Of a stretch of DNA of 44,877 bases, positions 40,921 to 44,877 are shown one piece after another (the stretch's first letter is position 1; every line of letters begins with the position of its first letter). Source of the stretch: Adlercreutzia sp. ZJ473 (GTDB lineage: Bacteria > Actinomycetota > Coriobacteriia > Coriobacteriales > Eggerthellaceae); the NCBI RefSeq assembly GCF_013185065.1, contig NZ_JAAVTO010000016.1, positions 1-44,877 of the forward strand, in the 5' to 3' direction. The notes below the pieces were generated by a model. The model was not told where the DNA came from and searched no databases. It saw nothing but the letters and a program-made list of their open reading frames with translations. The position numbers and the translations under genes are program-made.

Positions 40921-43428
40921 ATGAACAACGTTGAGCTTTTGGCCCCCGCCGGCAACGTCGCCGCGCTCCACGCGGCGGTGAGCGCGGGGGCAGACGCCGT
41001 ATACCTCGGCCTCGAGGCGTTCAACGCGCGCCGCGGGGCCGACAACTTCACCATCGAGACGCTCGAGCAGGCGTGCGCGTACGCGCATCTGCGGGGCGTC
41101 AACGTGTATGTGACCATGAACACCGTGGTGCTCCCGCAGGAGATGCCCGAGGCCCTCGAATGCGCGCGCCAGGCGTACCGCGTCGGGGCCGATGCCTTCA
41201 TCGTGCAGGACATCGGGCTGGCCGCCGAGCTCACGCGCACGCTGCCCGAGGCGCGCCTGCACGTGTCAACCCAGATGAACACGCACAGCGCCGCCGGCAT
41301 CAGGGCTGCGGCGCGCTTGGGCGCCGCGCGCGTCACGCTGGCCCGCGAGCTCTCGCTCGGGGAGGTGGAGGAGCTCGCCGCCTGCGCCGCGGCCTACGAC
41401 ATGGAGGTCGAGACGTTCGCGCACGGCGCGCTGTGCGTGTGCTACTCGGGCCAGTGCCTCATGTCGTCCATGATCGGCGGGCGCTCCGCGAACCGCGGCA
41501 TGTGCGCGCAGGCGTGCCGCCTGCCCTACGAGCTTAAGAACGCGGCGCTCCGCAAAGACCTCCCGTCGCCGGGCGAGCACCTGCTCTCGCCGCAAGACCT
41601 CTGCACCGTCGACCTTCTGCCCGACCTCGTGCGCGTGGGCGTGTCCTCGCTCAAGATCGAGGGACGCATGAAGTCTCCCGAGTATGTGGCGTCTGTGACG
41701 GCGGTCTACCGCAGCGTGCTCGATCGCGTCCTCGCCGCCGAGGAGGAGGGCGCGTCAGCTCGCGTCGCTGCCACGAAAGGCGAGCATGACGAGCTCGCGG
41801 CCTCGTTCTCGCGTGGCTTCACGACGGCGTACCTCGAGGGCGAGCGCGGCAACGACATCATGAGCTACCAGCGCCCCAACAACCGCGGCCAGTTCGTCGG
41901 GCGCGTGAGCGCGGTGAGGGACGGGCGCGCGCTCGTAGCCTCGAGCTGCCGGCTCGTCGCCGGCGACGTCGTCGAGTTCTGGACGAAGAAGGGCCACGTC
42001 GCGCTGACGCTCGCCGACACCCCGCCCGTCAAGGACGGCCTCGCGTCACTTGCGCTTGACGGCAAGACGCGCTCGGTGCGCGCGAGCGACCGCGTGTTCC
42101 GCGTGCGCAGCGCCGAGGCGGCCTTCGCTGACGACGCGCTCGAGCCGCGCGTTCCCGTCAGCGGGCGCGTGACGCTGCGCCAGGGCGCGCCGCTTTCCAT
42201 GGAGTTCACGCTCGCGCAGGGCGAAGGGGGGCTTGCGCGCACGGTGTCCGCCCGCCTCGGCGCGCGCTTCGCCTCAGCGCCTCCTTCCGGCTACGCCGAG
42301 GGGTCCGTCGTGGAGGCCGCGCGCACCAAGGCCGTGACCGCCCAGGACGTGCGCGCGCACGTCGACCGCCTCGGGTCGACGCCCTTCGTGCTCGAGGACC
42401 TCTCCGTTGATCTTGACGAGGGGGTGGGCATCGGCTTCTCCGCCATCCACCACTGCCGCGCCGCCGCGCTCGAGAGCCTGCAGGACGCGCTGCTCGAGGG
42501 CCGGCGCCGCCGCAGCCTCCCGCGCGTGAAGGACCGCGACGTCGCGTGCGTCGACCCCGTCAAGGCGTGCCTTGTCGCAGCGTGGGCTACCAACCCGGTG
42601 TGCGCGCGAGCGGCGAAGCGCGCCGGCGCCGACGTCATCTACGTCCCGGCGCTCAACTACCGCCGCGGCGAGGCCGTCATAGCGGGCCAGCTCACGGGCA
42701 CGGCCGAGCAGGCGGGGTATCCCAAGCAGTGCGTGATCGCCCTGCCCGTGATCGACCACGACCCGTGCGGCGACGCCCGCGAGGCGCAGGTCGACTTCGA
42801 CCCCTGGCGCTACGTCAAGCCGGGCAAGCCGGCGCTCGTCGAGAGCCTCGGCGCCCTCCAGCGCGCTGACGAGATGGGGGTGCTCGCCGAGGTGGGCCCG
42901 CACCTTCCCGCCACGAACCAGCTGGCGCTTCACGTGCTGCACGACTTCGGCGCGCGCCGCGCGTGGCTGTCGCCCGAGCTCACGCTGCGCCAGATCGAGG
43001 ACGCGGCGGCGGGTTCGCCCCTCGAGCTCGGCGTCACCGTGGCGGGCTCCCAGGAGCTCATGGTCACCGAGCACTGCCTGCTCATGAGCCAGGGCCCCTG
43101 CGACCAGCAGTGCGGCGCCTGCCCGCGGCGCCGAAGCCCGCATTTCCTGAAGGACCGCAAGGGCTTCGAGTTTCCCGTGGTCACCGACGCCCTCGGGCGC
43201 AGCCACCTGTACAACAGCGTGGCGCTCGACGTGGTGCCCGCCATCCCCGACCTTCTGGCAGCCGGCATCTCGGCGTTCCTGGTTGACACCACGCTCATGA
43301 ACGGAGAGCAGGCGGCCCAGGCGGTCGGCCGCGCGGTCCGCGCGCTCAAGGTGGCGCAGGCTGACGGCAACACCCTGGCCAAGCTTCCCGACACCACGAG
43401 CGGTCACTTGTACCGAGGGGTGAGCTAG
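40921..43428 (+). CDS. U32 peptidase-family protein with C-terminal extension
   Basis: The N-terminal barrel (LLAPAGNVAALHAAVSAGADAVYLG) and the U32 signature ETFAHGALCVCYSGQCLMSS (about residues 163-182) define the family. Further cysteines, CAQACRLPY, follow as in RlhA/TrhP, where four cysteines bind an Fe-S cluster. At 835 aa it belongs to the long form with a middle domain (DUF3656-like) and a second C-terminal barrel-like part with CDQQCGACPRR. Bacterial relatives RlhA and TrhP hydroxylate 23S rRNA and tRNA using prephenate, so RNA modification is as likely as proteolysis. It starts at the base after the lipoprotein stop. Confidence 0.88.
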   Translation: MNNVELLAPAGNVAALHAAVSAGADAVYLGLEAFNARRGADNFTIETLEQACAYAHLRGVNVYVTMNTVVLPQEMPEALECARQAYRVGADAFIVQDIGLAAELTRTLPEARLHVSTQMNTHSAAGIRAAARLGAARVTLARELSLGEVEELAACAAAYDMEVETFAHGALCVCYSGQCLMSSMIGGRSANRGMCAQACRLPYELKNAALRKDLPSPGEHLLSPQDLCTVDLLPDLVRVGVSSLKIEGRMKSPEYVASVTAVYRSVLDRVLAAEEEGASARVAATKGEHDELAASFSRGFTTAYLEGERGNDIMSYQRPNNRGQFVGRVSAVRDGRALVASSCRLVAGDVVEFWTKKGHVALTLADTPPVKDGLASLALDGKTRSVRASDRVFRVRSAEAAFADDALEPRVPVSGRVTLRQGAPLSMEFTLAQGEGGLARTVSARLGARFASAPPSGYAEGSVVEAARTKAVTAQDVRAHVDRLGSTPFVLEDLSVDLDEGVGIGFSAIHHCRAAALESLQDALLEGRRRRSLPRVKDRDVACVDPVKACLVAAWATNPVCARAAKRAGADVIYVPALNYRRGEAVIAGQLTGTAEQAGYPKQCVIALPVIDHDPCGDAREAQVDFDPWRYVKPGKPALVESLGALQRADEMGVLAEVGPHLPATNQLALHVLHDFGARRAWLSPELTLRQIEDAAAGSPLELGVTVAGSQELMVTEHCLLMSQGPCDQQCGACPRRRSPHFLKDRKGFEFPVVTDALGRSHLYNSVALDVVPAIPDLLAAGISAFLVDTTLMNGEQAAQAVGRAVRALKVAQADGNTLAKLPDTTSGHLYRGVS

Positions 43429-43485
43429 CCTGCCGGCTTTTGCGGTATCATGTTTCCGCATCATCGCGAAGAAGGAAGAACAACC

Positions 43486-44697
43486 ATGCTCTCACCAGAA
43501 GAACAACTTCACATCATAAAGTCGGGCGCGGCGCAGATCGTCCCCGAGGCGGCCCTGCTCGAGAAGCTCAAGCGCGGACGCCCGCTGAACATCAAGCTCG
43601 GCGTCGACCCCACCGCCCCTGACATCCACCTCGGACACGCGGTGCCGCTGCGCAAGCTGCGCCAGTTCCAGGACCTGGGGCATCACGTCACGCTCATCAT
43701 CGGCGACGGCACGGCGCTCATCGGCGACCCTTCGGGCCGCAACTCGACGCGCCCCCAGCTCACGCGCGAGCAGATCAAGGCCAACGCGCAGACCTACGTC
43801 GACCAGGCGTTCAAGGTGCTCGACCCCGAGAAGACCACGCTGCGCTACAACTCCGAGTGGATCCTCTCGCTCGACATGGAGGGCCTGCTCAAGCTCACGG
43901 CGCACTTCACCGTGGCGCGCATCCTCGAGCGCGACGACTTCCACAACCGCTATACCTCGAGCCAACCCATCAGCCTGCACGAGTTCCTCTACCCCGTGAT
44001 GCAGGCGTACGACTCGGTGGTCATCGAGGCTGACGTCGAGCTCGGCGGCACCGACCAGCTGTTCAACCTGCTCGCCGGCCGCGAGCTCATGGAGAAGATG
44101 GGCCTCGAGCCGCAGGTGTGCCTGACGCTGCCCCTGCTCGAGGGCACTGACGGCGTGAAGAAGATGTCGAAGAGCTACGGCAACTACGTCGGGCTCACTG
44201 ACGAGCCGTCTGACATGTTCGGCAAGATCATGTCCATCCCTGACGAGCTCATGGTGAAGTACTACCGCTTGGCATCGACCGCTCCCGTCGAGGAGATCGA
44301 CGCCATCGAGGCAGGCCTTGCGGCTGACGAGCTGCACCCGAACAAGGTGAAGCGCGCGCTCGCGCGCAACATCGTGGCGGCCTACCACGACGACGAGGCG
44401 GCCGTCGCAGCCGAGGAGCAGTTCGACCTGGTGTTCAAGAAGCACGACATCCCCGATGACATCCCCGAGTACGCAGCCGACCTCACGCCGAACGCCGAGG
44501 GGCTCGTGTACTTGGCCAAGCTTCTCAACGACGCCGGCCTCGCGCAGAGCACGGGCGAGGCGCGCCGCCTGATCGACGGCGGCGGCGTCAAGGTGAACGG
44601 GGAGGCGCTGGCGGCGAAGACGTACAACGTCGAGCCGTCGCTGCTCGCAAGCGCTGTCATCCAGGTGGGGAAGCGCAAGTTCGTCAAGCTGGTGTAA
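43486..44697 (+). CDS. tyrS: Tyrosyl-tRNA synthetase
   Basis: This is a class Ic synthetase that charges tRNA-Tyr. The HIGH-type motif HLGH (DIHLGHAVPL) is near residue 50, the KMSKS loop (VKKMSKSYGN) near residue 229 and a C-terminal S4-like RNA-binding domain (STGEARRLIDGGGVKVNGE). The motif spacing and C-terminal part fit the TyrZ-like bacterial group. ATG 43486 follows GAAGGAAGAA and gives 403 aa. GGTATCAT at 43444-43451 may be its -10 element, so it has its own transcript separate from the U32 gene. No T-box leader is present. Confidence 0.96.
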   Translation: MLSPEEQLHIIKSGAAQIVPEAALLEKLKRGRPLNIKLGVDPTAPDIHLGHAVPLRKLRQFQDLGHHVTLIIGDGTALIGDPSGRNSTRPQLTREQIKANAQTYVDQAFKVLDPEKTTLRYNSEWILSLDMEGLLKLTAHFTVARILERDDFHNRYTSSQPISLHEFLYPVMQAYDSVVIEADVELGGTDQLFNLLAGRELMEKMGLEPQVCLTLPLLEGTDGVKKMSKSYGNYVGLTDEPSDMFGKIMSIPDELMVKYYRLASTAPVEEIDAIEAGLAADELHPNKVKRALARNIVAAYHDDEAAVAAEEQFDLVFKKHDIPDDIPEYAADLTPNAEGLVYLAKLLNDAGLAQSTGEARRLIDGGGVKVNGEALAAKTYNVEPSLLASAVIQVGKRKFVKLV

Positions 44698-44731
44698 GGC
44701 CAGGCCTTTCAAGGAGCAACGCATGAGGCGA

Positions 44732-44751
44732 CGGCGCCCCTCGGGGCGCCG
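44732..44751 (+). terminator. Hairpin after tyrS
   Basis: CGGCGCCCC and GGGGCGCCG form a perfect 9-bp stem around TC, followed by GTTGATTTG. It lies 34 nt after the stop. The U content is low, so termination strength is uncertain. The last 126 bases of the window contain no gene I can support. Confidence 0.5.
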
Positions 44752-44877
44752 GTTGATTTGCGAAGTCAGCCGAACACCTTCCCTCGACCTGCGCGTTCCA
44801 TGGTTAGCCGAACGCGATGACGGTGTTCTGCGGGCGACCTATCGGGATCTTTTCCTGTTCGGATGACTCTGGAGGCA

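Noticed and set aside
44723-44866. 47-codon ORF after tyrS beginning MRRRRPSGRR, with AAGGAG upstream, considered as a third arginine leader peptide
   Set aside because: Its Arg codons come from the GC hairpin 44732-44751 and lie at the start rather than the end of the ORF, and no arg gene follows within the window.

Overview
The window comes from a GC-rich (roughly two-thirds G+C) anaerobic actinobacterium, most probably class Coriobacteriia, family Eggerthellaceae. I infer this from the base composition and near-exclusive use of C/G third positions, the split 'archaeal-type' glutamate synthase, the abundance of 4Fe-4S proteins, a SpoVA-like membrane protein in an actinobacterial background and a LuxR-type membrane regulator. 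No search was run, so the family assignment is an inference. Most of the window is core metabolism. The clearly accessory segment is a type I restriction-modification (RM) locus at 2.55-9.43 kb.

Layout. 1-780: C-terminal end of a cobalamin-binding methyltransferase cut by the window edge. 986-2285: a small unknown protein and an Mrp/NBP35 Fe-S carrier ATPase. 2420-2495: tRNA-Ala(GGC) with its own promoter, upstream A/T-tract element and terminator. 2590-9427: hsdM - hsdS - fic - hsdR. The hsdS gene has two features of variable specificity genes: a G9 tract exactly at the junction of its two halves, and three copies of a 12-bp (AELE) repeat in the central spacer. 9560-11696: an MtaD/SsnA-type amidohydrolase, convergent and overlapping with a membrane-anchored LuxR-type regulator. 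11997-15844: an EF-G-like GTPase, a duplicated SpoVA-like membrane protein and a two-helix membrane protein. 15878-18381: queD-queE-queC-queF, the complete path from dihydroneopterin triphosphate to preQ1. 18551-20490: xpt and a xanthine permease. 20720-21589: an unrecognised protein behind a LexA-type box. 21887-27165: a five-gene split glutamate synthase operon preceded by a leader with a perfect 24-bp inverted repeat. 27321-29092 (minus strand): SlyD-type prolyl isomerase and a glutamate-cysteine ligase. 29459-37785: argC-argJ-argB, argD, argG, argH. 38015-44697: class A penicillin-binding protein, a lipoprotein, a large U32 peptidase-family protein and tyrosyl-tRNA synthetase.

How it fits together. 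Nitrogen assimilation (glutamate synthase) lies next to arginine biosynthesis, which starts from glutamate. argC and argG are each preceded by a short ORF with a good or acceptable ribosome-binding site that ends in a cluster of arginine codons (CGA CGA CGT in both cases), in argG inside a strong hairpin. This points to ribosome-mediated attenuation by arginyl-tRNA supply as the control of the pathway.

The most unusual findings are (i) the predicted poly-G switch that would convert hsdS between one fused gene and two ATGA-overlapping half genes, in an operon that also encodes an autoinhibited (class III type) Fic protein; (ii) the paired arginine leader peptides; and (iii) the long inverted-repeat leader of the glutamate synthase operon.
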